Shown here: piece by piece, positions 1 to 5,727 of the stretch
How the letters are laid out: each line of letters starts with the position of its first letter
How positions within the stretch are numbered: position 1 is the first letter of the stretch
The notes under the pieces: generated by a model
Database searches by the model: none
Told to the model about the DNA's origin: nothing
Seen by the model: the letters and a program-made list of their open reading frames with translations, nothing else
Origin: an uncultured Pseudomonadota bacterium
Lineage (GTDB): Bacteria; Myxococcota_A; UBA9042; CAIXZC01
DNA length: 6,015 bases
Assembly: GCA_937876385.1 (NCBI GenBank)
Contig: CALFHQ010000854.1
Location: forward strand, 1 to 6,015
Direction of reading: 5' to 3'
Program-made: the position numbers and the translations under genes

Positions 1-544
1 CGAACTGGGACAGATCCATGCAGGTGTATCCCATGGGACACCCGGCGTCGCTCAGACAGGCACGGCCGCAGAAGCTCCCACCGGAGACGTAGTCCAGGCA
101 GTGACTGCCTTCAACGGTGCACTGGTCCCCAGCCGGTCGACATTCTCCCGTAATGGGGTTACACAGGTTCTCGCTGCGGCATGGGTCGCACACCTCTCCC
201 TGCGGAAAGCACCACTTGACGCAGGGGTCGCAGAAGGCCCCGCCCCCGCAGTTCTTATCTTCTTCGCAGGGCTTGATTCCTGCATCGGCACAACGTCCCT
301 GGCAGTCGCAGACTCGATTCTCGCCAAAGCACTCTTCGTCCGTGGTACATTCCACCAGCGGCACATAGGTTGTGTCTTCCTGGTTGACCCCATCCCCATT
401 CTGGATGAGGTCGCCGGAAGTGGTCGAATCGGAATCGTTGGACCCCGTGGAGTCTTTGTCCCCTTTGGAGGAGCTTGAACAGCCAAAGAGTGCGAGACCA
501 CTCACCAACGCTGCCAGCAACAACACTCTGCGCACATTCTTCAT
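1..544 (-). CDS. Cysteine-rich lipoprotein, N-terminal part (runs off left edge)
   Basis: The reading frame opens at ATG 544-542 and stays open for 181 codons to the window edge, so the C-terminus is missing. Residues 1-21 are a lipoprotein signal: basic start MKNVRR, a hydrophobic core, then the lipobox L-F-G-C with Cys22 as the lipid-bearing residue. Ser follows at +2, with no Asp retention signal, so outer-membrane sorting is expected. Next comes a Ser/Asp/Thr-rich linker of about 40 residues. From about residue 65 onward there are 20 cysteines in roughly 110 residues, with spacings such as CxC, CxxC and C-x6-C, and most are probably in disulfides. Similar Cys-rich surface lipoproteins are common in myxobacteria and relatives, and their functions are mostly unknown. 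AGGGAGGT (551-558 on the complement) lies 6 nt before the ATG and fixes the start. The gene lies 53 nt after the propeller gene, with no visible terminator between, so co-transcription is possible. No enzymatic function is recognised. Confidence 0.88.
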   Translation of the reverse strand, partial: MKNVRRVLLLAALVSGLALFGCSSSSKGDKDSTGSNDSDSTTSGDLIQNGDGVNQEDTTYVPLVECTTDEECFGENRVCDCQGRCADAGIKPCEEDKNCGGGAFCDPCVKWCFPQGEVCDPCRSENLCNPITGECRPAGDQCTVEGSHCLDYVSGGSFCGRACLSDAGCPMGYTCMDLSQF

Positions 545-550
545 GAAGAA

Positions 551-558
551 ACCTCCCT
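551..558 (-). promoter_or_regulatory. Shine-Dalgarno site of the lipoprotein gene
   Basis: AGGGAGGT on the minus strand is a near-perfect anti-16S match, 6 nt before the ATG at 544. It decides the start of the edge-cut lipoprotein and supports this frame over the overlapping open frame at 52-501, which lacks such a site. Confidence 0.8.
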
Positions 559-597
559 ACAGAATCACGTCCCTGTCAAACCGGACCGCAACAAAGT

Positions 598-1851
598 CTA
601 CCGAAACGCATCCACTCGGTAAAGGAACCCCTCGTTGGAAACGAAGAACAAGCTCTGCCCCAAATAAAGCGGGGGAGCGGCCACACCTTGCATGGTGAAG
701 AAGCGCCCTTTGATTGTGCCATCCTTTCCACTCACAACGAAAAGGTCCTCTCCAGAAGCAAAGGCGAACAGCGGGTCTGCTGAATCGCCGGAAACACCCA
801 TGAGTGTTGGCTTCGGCGTCAACTGAAGCCCCAATCTGGTCTTCCATCGAATCTTCCCCTTCTCGAGGTCCACGGCGTACGCATTGCCGTCTGCCGCACT
901 CACGATGGCCACCTTCCCGGAAATTGCGGGAGAGCCGGGGCCCAAGATGGGGGTTTCCCAGACAATGTCTCCAGTCTCCGGGTTCAACATCACCAGCCCT
1001 CTACAGTGGCATCCGGTAAGCAACCCGAACTCGGTGAGGGTAGGGTGGGTGTCAACATCTCGGAAGGTCCGGCGAGGGGAACACAGTCGCCCTTCCGGAT
1101 TCGCCAGGTACACATCTTTCAGTGTTCCCTCGGTGCACAATCCCCGTTTCCAACGCAGGGTAAACTCTCCCGACGCGGCAGCAGCAGAGGCGTCAAAGCA
1201 GGCCGAGAGCCCGGTTTCAAACCCAGCGTAGAGGGCGCTCCCGGCGACGGTCATGCCCGGATACCCGAACACCGTAACGGGGGAAAGGCCTCGCACCGAA
1301 TAGGATTGCTCGTCATAGGAGGAAATCAACGTTCCATTATCCAACGAGACAACGTGCACGACATCTCGGTCGTCTTGAATGAACACTACCTTGCCACCAG
1401 AAGCAACGATGGGAGTCGTGTGCAGCGCTCCTTTGACCTGAAGCGGTTTCTTCCATCGGTCCTTGAGGTCCTCCTGAGCCATGCGATACAGGCGTCCGTT
1501 GTCAGTGGAAACCAGAAGGTCGTTCCCCAACGTCACAATGTTCGTGACTCCACCCGGGAGGTCTCGGCGCACCCGCTCCTTCCCATCCACAAGCTGCATC
1601 TTGTAGAGATGGCCATGGGAGGTACCCACGAAGAGCATCGTCCCATCTGCCGAGGCAGCGGGTGTGGCCAACTCCATCGCCCCGGCGGTGAGCATCAGCT
1701 TGTCGTCCACTCGCACTCGGTAGACGGTTTCGAAGAGCACCTCCCCACGGGCGGTACTGGGAAGCACGACCGTCGACAAGGCTACCATCCACACTAGGCT
1801 CGCTGGAATCATGGGCAGTATCTTCATTGGCTCAAAGCTCCATCCGTTCAT
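598..1851 (-). CDS. Secreted PQQ-type beta-propeller protein, BamB-like
   Basis: The protein is 417 residues if it starts at ATG 1851, or 409 from ATG 1827 (Met9). An in-frame TAA lies four codons before ATG 1851, so no ATG lies further out. Met9 gives a cleaner signal peptide (MKIL..., hydrophobic core about 17-31, possible cleavage near the TARG at 33-36). Both starts have modest ribosome sites: AAGGGA before 1851, and GGAG 10 nt before 1827. About eight PQQ/WD-like blades follow, with recurring patterns such as LFVGTSHGHLY (73-83), LLVSTDNGRLY (112-122), GDIVWE (294-299), GNAYAVDLEKGKIRW (322-336), LFVVSGKDG (370-378) and FFVSNEGFLYRVD (402-414). Eight blades and this size match BamB, the outer-membrane assembly scaffold that binds BamA, and the upstream neighbour is yfgM-like, as in E. 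coli. Unlike E. coli BamB there is no lipobox Cys: the first cysteine is residue 218. Five cysteines (218, 239, 257, 281, 283) cluster in the middle. The BamB role is inferred; a generic PQQ-repeat periplasmic protein is the alternative. Confidence 0.82.
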   Translation of the reverse strand: MNGWSFEPMKILPMIPASLVWMVALSTVVLPSTARGEVLFETVYRVRVDDKLMLTAGAMELATPAASADGTMLFVGTSHGHLYKMQLVDGKERVRRDLPGGVTNIVTLGNDLLVSTDNGRLYRMAQEDLKDRWKKPLQVKGALHTTPIVASGGKVVFIQDDRDVVHVVSLDNGTLISSYDEQSYSVRGLSPVTVFGYPGMTVAGSALYAGFETGLSACFDASAAAASGEFTLRWKRGLCTEGTLKDVYLANPEGRLCSPRRTFRDVDTHPTLTEFGLLTGCHCRGLVMLNPETGDIVWETPILGPGSPAISGKVAIVSAADGNAYAVDLEKGKIRWKTRLGLQLTPKPTLMGVSGDSADPLFAFASGEDLFVVSGKDGTIKGRFFTMQGVAAPPLYLGQSLFFVSNEGFLYRVDAFR

Positions 1852-1912
1852 TGCGTTCCCTTATAGCTTCTTTCGACGCCACCCTCAAACCCTTTCCCAC
1901 CCCAATGTCCAT
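1832..1912 (-). CDS. Possible 26-codon leader peptide before the propeller gene
   Basis: A short frame runs from ATG 1912-1910 to TGA 1834-1832 and encodes 26 residues, beginning MDIGVGKG and ending ERMEL. GGGGGAGGA sits immediately before the ATG, a strong purine run but rather close to it. The TGA ends only 4 nt before ATG 1827, the better of the two candidate starts of the propeller gene, so translational coupling is conceivable. The frame overlaps the first codons of the longer propeller start at 1851, so the two would be alternatives. There is no homology or codon-bias argument for it, and it may be chance. Confidence 0.2.
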   Translation of the reverse strand: MDIGVGKGLRVASKEAIRERNERMEL

Positions 1913-1956
1913 TCCTCCCCCTTCGGTCCCCTGCCAAAGAGACCACTCCAGGCTCA

Positions 1957-1966
1957 GCCAATTGGC
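1957..1966. repeat. 10-bp perfect palindrome, possible operator
   Basis: GCCAATTGGC reads the same on both strands. It lies in the 178-bp gap between the yfgM-like stop (2030) and the propeller start, about 105 bp before ATG 1851. It could be a dimeric repressor half-site pair, but a 10-bp palindrome can occur by chance and no known regulator is recognised. Confidence 0.3.
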
Positions 1967-2010
1967 GTCGGGAGATTCAGTATCGAAGGTCGGGGGGGCA
2001 GCAAGGGAAG

Positions 2011-2036
2011 AAGAGGCTACAGAAAGAGGCTACAGG
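2011..2036. repeat. 13-bp tandem duplication across the stop codon of the yfgM-like gene
   Basis: Two adjacent 13-bp units, AAGAGGCTACAGA (2011-2023) and AAGAGGCTACAGG (2024-2036), differ only in the last base. The right-hand copy contains the TAG stop (complement of CTA 2030-2032) of the yfgM-like gene. The left-hand copy repeats the same TAG 13 bp downstream, in another frame. It looks like a slippage duplication. Confidence 0.85.
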
Positions 2037-2815
2037 GAGAGGAGGGCGATACGTCCTTCAATCTCTTCCACGGCGCCCTTGAGAAGCCGATCGGCTTCGG
2101 GATCGTCCTTTTTCGGGAGAAGTTCCAGGGCCTGATCGTAGTACCCACGAGCCTTCTCCTTATCAGCAGTCATCCCTTCCACGGTGGTCATGGGATGGGA
2201 CATGTCTCCCAGGTGCATCAAGGCACGGGCTTTCAGGTACGCACTGCGGGACGCATCCCGCATGGCCTGGAAGTGTCCCTGGGCCTCTTCCGGGTTCCCC
2301 AATTTCACAGCAAGGTATCCCAGAGTCTCCTGGATGGCAGGAGCCAATACGGCACTCACTTCCGACTCGGACACTTCCTTCAACAGGTCGTATGCTTCGC
2401 CAAACTTGCCCAACTTGATGAGCGCAGAGGCCTTGCTGGCACGAGCCACAGTGGCAACATCCGAAGACCCATTGGCAGCCAGAAATTCATCCAGCTTTTC
2501 GCTCAAAGCCGTGAACTTCGCCGAGTCGTCCTCGAAAACGGGAAGCCCCTTTACCTTCTCAGCACCTTCTCCCGAGGGAGCATCGGCGAGTTTGAAGGCT
2601 TCGAAGAACTCGTGGGACACTTCGCTTTGATTGCTGGCACGGTAAGATACGAATCCAGAGATCCCCAACAGAACGAGGATGATGGCGACGAACCCGATGA
2701 CGATGTGGTACTTGAACTTGTCGATGTATCCATACGTCGTCTGAAGACTGGTCATCACCTGGTCTGGTTGATTCAAACCACCCGTTTCGGCTTTCTTTCG
2801 AATTTTCGGAGGCAT
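2030..2815 (-). CDS. Single-pass membrane protein with helical-repeat (TPR-like) domain, YfgM-like
   Basis: The protein has 261 residues. Residues 1-36 are a polar, basic cytoplasmic tail, about 37-58 form one transmembrane helix (HIVIGFVAIILVLLG...), and the rest is predicted periplasmic. From about residue 100 to the end it is almost all amphipathic helix with TPR-like A-B pairs: ARASKASALIKLGKFGEAYDLL, then LGYLAVKLGNPEEAQGHF, then KARALMHLGD..., and finally KARGYYDQALELL. This layout matches the YfgM family (TPR_21 type), which associates with the SecYEG translocon and periplasmic chaperones. E. coli YfgM is shorter, about 206 residues; the extra length here is mainly at the N-terminus and in the segment after the membrane helix. 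AAGGAG (2824-2829 complement) lies 8 nt before ATG 2815. A strong promoter lies just upstream, and a BamB-like gene follows after 178 nt, the same order as yfgM-bamB in E. coli. The family assignment rests on topology and neighbourhood. A generic TPR protein remains possible. Confidence 0.8.
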   Translation of the reverse strand: MPPKIRKKAETGGLNQPDQVMTSLQTTYGYIDKFKYHIVIGFVAIILVLLGISGFVSYRASNQSEVSHEFFEAFKLADAPSGEGAEKVKGLPVFEDDSAKFTALSEKLDEFLAANGSSDVATVARASKASALIKLGKFGEAYDLLKEVSESEVSAVLAPAIQETLGYLAVKLGNPEEAQGHFQAMRDASRSAYLKARALMHLGDMSHPMTTVEGMTADKEKARGYYDQALELLPKKDDPEADRLLKGAVEEIEGRIALLSL

Positions 2816-2823
2816 ATCCGTGG

Positions 2824-2829
2824 CTCCTT
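2824..2829 (-). promoter_or_regulatory. Shine-Dalgarno site of the yfgM-like gene
   Basis: AAGGAG on the minus strand, 8 nt before the ATG at 2815, confirms that start. Confidence 0.75.
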
Positions 2830-2865
2830 GAAGGTCTACATGCAGGTCAAAATTTCAGTCGTAAG

Positions 2866-2894
2866 GTTATACGAGCCTCCTCTCGTCCTGTCAA
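2866..2894 (-). promoter_or_regulatory. Near-consensus sigma70 promoter for the yfgM-bamB-like operon
   Basis: On the minus strand a perfect -35 box TTGACA (complement of 2889-2894) is followed after exactly 17 bp by a -10 box TATAAC (complement of 2866-2871; 5 of 6 consensus bases). Transcription would start near 2859, giving a leader of roughly 44 nt before ATG 2815. The Shine-Dalgarno site falls within that leader. This is the best promoter in the window and probably drives the yfgM-like, propeller and possibly lipoprotein genes as a housekeeping unit. Confidence 0.78.
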
Positions 2895-3089
2895 CGGGAA
2901 ATTCAAACGAGCCTTTTCCCACCCATCCTCTGGAACAGGTAGGATTACCAAACCTCCCGGTCAACGTCTCGAATCGGCTTGAGTCGCTGGGTTCATACCT
3001 TTTTGTTGCGGACGGGACAGGGCATTGTTAGTGTGCCAGACGCCAACCTGAGCATCGACGGTTCAGGGAGTTTGTGGGCAGGATAACAA
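2895..3089. other. Rest of the divergent intergenic region, no gene seen
   Basis: This stretch separates the minus-strand promoter at 2866-2894 from the small plus-strand gene at 3101. I find no convincing plus-strand promoter. The best pair, TTGTTG (3003-3008) and TGTTAG (3026-3031) with a 17-bp spacer, matches only three of six bases in each box. No hairpin or repeat stands out. The open frames here on both strands lack ribosome sites and are not called. Confidence 0.5.
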
Positions 3090-3096
3090 GGGAGGA
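3090..3096 (+). promoter_or_regulatory. Shine-Dalgarno site of the small gene
   Basis: GGGAGGA within AAGGGAGGAG, 4 nt before ATG 3101, is a strong ribosome site. It argues for the ATG at 3101 rather than the in-frame upstream GTG at 3074. Confidence 0.75.
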
Positions 3097-3100
3097 GTCG

Positions 3101-3286
3101 ATGGAGACCATCAACGGCGCAAAAGTTTTTTCGGCGACAAAAGCAAGAGAGCGCGAGCACCTCGGCGAGAACATCACCGCCTGGCTGCGCGCCAACCCCC
3201 ATCTCAGAATCGTGGACAAGATCGTGACCCAAAGTTCAGACCGGGAATTCCACTGCCTCACCATCACGTTCTTCTACAGCGAGTAA
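3101..3286 (+). CDS. Small protein of 61 residues, function unknown
   Basis: The gene starts at ATG 3101 behind a strong AAGGGAGGAG site and ends at TAA 3284-3286. An earlier in-frame GTG at 3074 would add nine residues but has no ribosome site. The protein begins METINGAKVFSATKARERE and ends in FHCLTITFFYSE. It has no signal peptide or membrane helix, so it is probably cytoplasmic. The hydrophobic pattern suggests beta (KVFSA, 8-12), a charged amphipathic helix (about 13-31, TKAREREHLGENITAWLRA), then two strands (LRIVDKIVTQ, then EFHCLTITFFY). That makes a compact beta-alpha-beta-beta fold. There is one Cys (in FHCLT). It is transcribed divergently from the yfgM-like gene and convergently with the kinase, so it is a single-gene unit. 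I do not recognise a named family. Its regular fold pattern and good start signals suggest a genuine gene. Confidence 0.72.
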   Translation: METINGAKVFSATKAREREHLGENITAWLRANPHLRIVDKIVTQSSDREFHCLTITFFYSE

Positions 3287-3357
3287 CTGCATACTGCAGG
3301 CCAGCTCGCCAACACACTGATCATCCCGCTCGAAGCACTGTCAGACATCCCCGTTCC

Positions 3358-5511
3358 TCAGTGCGGCTGGATAACTGTGGTTCGGCCAGCTTGCACTCGG
3401 ACACGCCCCTCGTAGGGTTCCATCTCGTCTTTGTCGTAGAGAATCTTCACTGGAACAGTCCAGGGTCGGTGAGAGTCCGCCTTTACCGTGATCAAATCGT
3501 CGGTCCGCCCGGCAACCGTCCCGTCCACGAAGACCAACCCCGAATGACTGCTCTCAATGCGAATGGATGCCGGTTTGAATCGGATTCTCTCCTTCAGACG
3601 ACGAGGGGGATCGCTTCGCGATAGCTGGAAAGTGCGAACCAGATCCTGGCACACATCGCAACTGGGATGGTGCAGCCGCATCTCGTGGCTCCCCTCCAGG
3701 AGAGGAGTGTTCTCCACCTTCCCAGCTCCCACCTTCCTTCCATCTACCCAAATCTCCACCGCCGGGGGGAATCCTTCAATGGCCACCGGAAGCATCACCG
3801 CCTGTTCTCCCTTCGTTCCACCGTCCCCCTCCACAATCTCAGCCTTCGCCTCCGCTTCCTTCTTCTCCTTGTTCTCCTGCACGGCCTTCACCGCTGCTTC
3901 CCCTCGCTCCAACTTCCGTTGGAGATTGGCGCTGGCTCCGGAATTGGCCCTGATGGCACGCCTGGCTGCGGGACCTGAACCCAGGTTCCGACCGGCAACG
4001 GCCAAAGGGATCACACCCTTCCTCTGCCGGGGTAGGGCGGTTCGACCTCTCAGCAGCACATCCAGGGTCAGCTCCCCGTAGGCTGGATTCTCCCCTTCCA
4101 GTGTTTCAATGGGCTTCGAGACTGGAGTGGCAGCAATTTCACCCGTCTTGGCATCTGGTTCAAAGGACAACGCCAACACATCCGGCAACGGCGCCAACTC
4201 CTCGACTTCCTCTCTTGAAACAACATCCAAAGCTTCGTCCATAGCTGCCAGTCGACGGTCCGGCGACACGTCGGTTCTCACAGCCGGCACCGACCCCTTC
4301 ATGCGACCTTCTCTATCAAGAGAGTGCGATGAATCTCCGAGATTCAACCATCCTCCCAGGAGCGCCCATGACAACCCTCCCCCCGCAATCCCCACAACCA
4401 GAGCCGGAAAGACCAGACGCCGAAGCCAGGTACGCCCTCGAAGACGCCGACGCACCCTGTTCAACTCCTCCATGACATCGGGGCGATGCTTGTCCATCGC
4501 CAAGGCACGGTCGAAGAGTCGAAGCGCCTCACCAAATCGTCCTGAAGAGCTCAGGTTTCGAGCCCGATCCAGCAAACTGTTCACAATCTGAGCGTGGACA
4601 ATTCGCCTGCGCCCGTCGGGGTCTGCGAAGAAAAGGGGCAACTCCCGCTCCGAACTTCCCAAACCGCTGCCACCGAGCAACAACTTCAAGTCGTCCCGAA
4701 GCCCGGCACAGGTCTGGTAACGCTCCTCGGGGTCGTGCATCAAACACCGGTCGATAATCCCTGACAAACGGTCGCCAACTGCGGCATTGCGCTGAATAGC
4801 GGGGACGTATCGAACCTCCACGATGTTCTTCAAGAGGGCGTGGGGGTTGCTCCCTTGAAAGGGCAGATCCCCCACACACAAACTGTACAACACCGTCCCC
4901 AGAGAAAACACGTCGGCCCTCGGATCGAGCTTCTTTCCTTCAATGTGCTCTGGAGACATGTGCGACGGAGAACCGATCATCGTCCCGGTAACCGTCATCT
5001 GATCGAAATCCCGAATCTGGGCGATGCCGAAGTCCATGAGCTTCATGACGCCGCCCGCACCAATCATGATGTTCTCGGGCTTCACGTCTCTGTGGACGAT
5101 TCCGTTCCTGTGAGCGTGGTCCAAGGCACCGGCAATCTGCTCGACAACCATGGCAGCGATCTCCGCAGGCATCACCTCCCGCTCCGCCATGAACTCCTTT
5201 AAGGTCGTCCCCTCAATGAATTCACTGACAATGAAGTTTTCGCCACTGTCGATTCCGGAATAGTCAAAGATCTCCACGATGTTCTTGTGGCGGAGACGGC
5301 CGACGACCCGAGCTTCCCGCTGAAACCGGATCTTGTTCTCCTTTCGGATGGCCAGGTAGGGATAAAGAACCTTCAGCGCCACCGTTCGATGAATTCTACG
5401 GTCCATCGCCTTGTAAACCACAGCCATGCCGCCACGACCCACCTCTTCGATGATCTCGTACCGCTCAGCGTAGACTTTCCCGACTTCACCGTCCATGAAC
5501 CACTCTGACAA
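3358..5511 (-). CDS. Transmembrane Ser/Thr protein kinase with PEGA-like C-terminal domains
   Basis: The protein has 717 residues from TTG 5511 (GGATGGA just upstream); ATG 5496 (Met6) is an alternative start. The kinase domain spans about 18-280 with all catalytic parts: glycine loop GRGGMAVVY (25-33), ATP-binding Lys47 (VALK), helix C Glu66, catalytic loop HRDVKPEN (140-147, Asp142), DFG (160-162), MSPE (185-188), Asp200 and Arg264. Thr173, 175 and 177 in the activation segment are likely autophosphorylation sites. A TPR-like helix pair (about 309-340) precedes a basic stretch and one membrane helix (about 366-389), so the kinase is cytoplasmic and the C-terminus extracytoplasmic. Outside lie a low-complexity linker, a charged helix with coiled-coil character (about 529-560), and two PEGA-like beta domains (about 575-632, with VEIWVDGRKVG, and 643-717, with GLVFVDGTVAG). 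A CxxC pair (618, 621) sits in the first. The protein probably phosphorylates cytoplasmic targets in response to an envelope signal; ligand and targets are unknown. Confidence 0.95.
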   Translation of the reverse strand: MSEWFMDGEVGKVYAERYEIIEEVGRGGMAVVYKAMDRRIHRTVALKVLYPYLAIRKENKIRFQREARVVGRLRHKNIVEIFDYSGIDSGENFIVSEFIEGTTLKEFMAEREVMPAEIAAMVVEQIAGALDHAHRNGIVHRDVKPENIMIGAGGVMKLMDFGIAQIRDFDQMTVTGTMIGSPSHMSPEHIEGKKLDPRADVFSLGTVLYSLCVGDLPFQGSNPHALLKNIVEVRYVPAIQRNAAVGDRLSGIIDRCLMHDPEERYQTCAGLRDDLKLLLGGSGLGSSERELPLFFADPDGRRRIVHAQIVNSLLDRARNLSSSGRFGEALRLFDRALAMDKHRPDVMEELNRVRRRLRGRTWLRRLVFPALVVGIAGGGLSWALLGGWLNLGDSSHSLDREGRMKGSVPAVRTDVSPDRRLAAMDEALDVVSREEVEELAPLPDVLALSFEPDAKTGEIAATPVSKPIETLEGENPAYGELTLDVLLRGRTALPRQRKGVIPLAVAGRNLGSGPAARRAIRANSGASANLQRKLERGEAAVKAVQENKEKKEAEAKAEIVEGDGGTKGEQAVMLPVAIEGFPPAVEIWVDGRKVGAGKVENTPLLEGSHEMRLHHPSCDVCQDLVRTFQLSRSDPPRRLKERIRFKPASIRIESSHSGLVFVDGTVAGRTDDLITVKADSHRPWTVPVKILYDKDEMEPYEGRVRVQAGRTTVIQPH

Positions 5512-5553
5512 ATTCCATCCGCAAAATCTTCAAGGCCGACATACAAGCCCAGA

Positions 5554-5581
5554 TTAATAACGTTAACCCGTTTGCGAGCAA
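5554..5581 (-). promoter_or_regulatory. Weak candidate promoter of the kinase gene
   Basis: On the minus strand TTGCTC (complement of 5576-5581) and TATTAA (complement of 5554-5559) are separated by 16 bp, about 45 bp before the kinase start. They match three and four of six consensus bases. An 8-bp palindrome TAACGTTA (5558-5565) overlaps the -10 end and could be a regulator site. AT-richness here contrasts with the surroundings, but the call is tentative. Confidence 0.3.
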
Positions 5582-5671
5582 AGAGGAATCCCTTTTCCCA
5601 AAGACAACCGGTCAATCACCCCAAACCCGTCGTCAAATCCCCCAACATTTGTTACCATCCCACCAGTAAGG

Positions 5672-5692
5672 CGGGGAAATCGATACTCCCCG
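5672..5692. repeat. Inverted repeat upstream of the yjbQ-family gene
   Basis: CGGGGA (5672-5677) and TCCCCG (5687-5692) are exact complements with a 9-nt loop, ending 35 bp before ATG 5728. There is no following T-run, so it is not a terminator. It could be a hairpin in the transcript leader or an operator; chance is also possible. Confidence 0.3.
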
Positions 5693-5716
5693 AGCGGACT
5701 GCACCCCTCCAACCCC

Positions 5717-5723
5717 AGGAGAG
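5717..5723 (+). promoter_or_regulatory. Shine-Dalgarno site of the yjbQ-family gene
   Basis: AGGAGAG, 4 nt before ATG 5728, is a good ribosome site and fixes the start of this edge-cut gene. Confidence 0.75.
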
Positions 5724-5727
5724 CAAC

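Noticed and set aside
52..501. 149-codon minus-strand open frame
   Set aside because: Same strand but a different frame from the lipoprotein, which has the lipobox, regular cysteine pattern and ribosome site.
1006..1797. 263-codon open frame on the plus strand
   Set aside because: Antisense to the propeller gene, whose repeat structure is unmistakable. The frame is open because of codon bias on the other strand.
1811..3031. 406-codon open frame on the plus strand
   Set aside because: It lies antisense to the well-supported yfgM-like gene and the promoter/leader regions, has no ribosome site, and its protein has no recognisable domain or sensible hydrophobic pattern. The yfgM-like frame has a membrane helix, TPR pattern, ribosome site and promoter.
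3287..3299. Short hairpin CTGCA-TAC-TGCAG just after the small gene's stop
   Set aside because: A 5-bp stem with a 3-nt loop and no T-run on either strand is too weak to call a terminator for the small gene or the kinase.
3557..4081. 174-codon plus-strand open frame
   Set aside because: Antisense to the kinase C-terminal region; low-complexity Ser/Arg/Pro-rich translation typical of a shadow frame.
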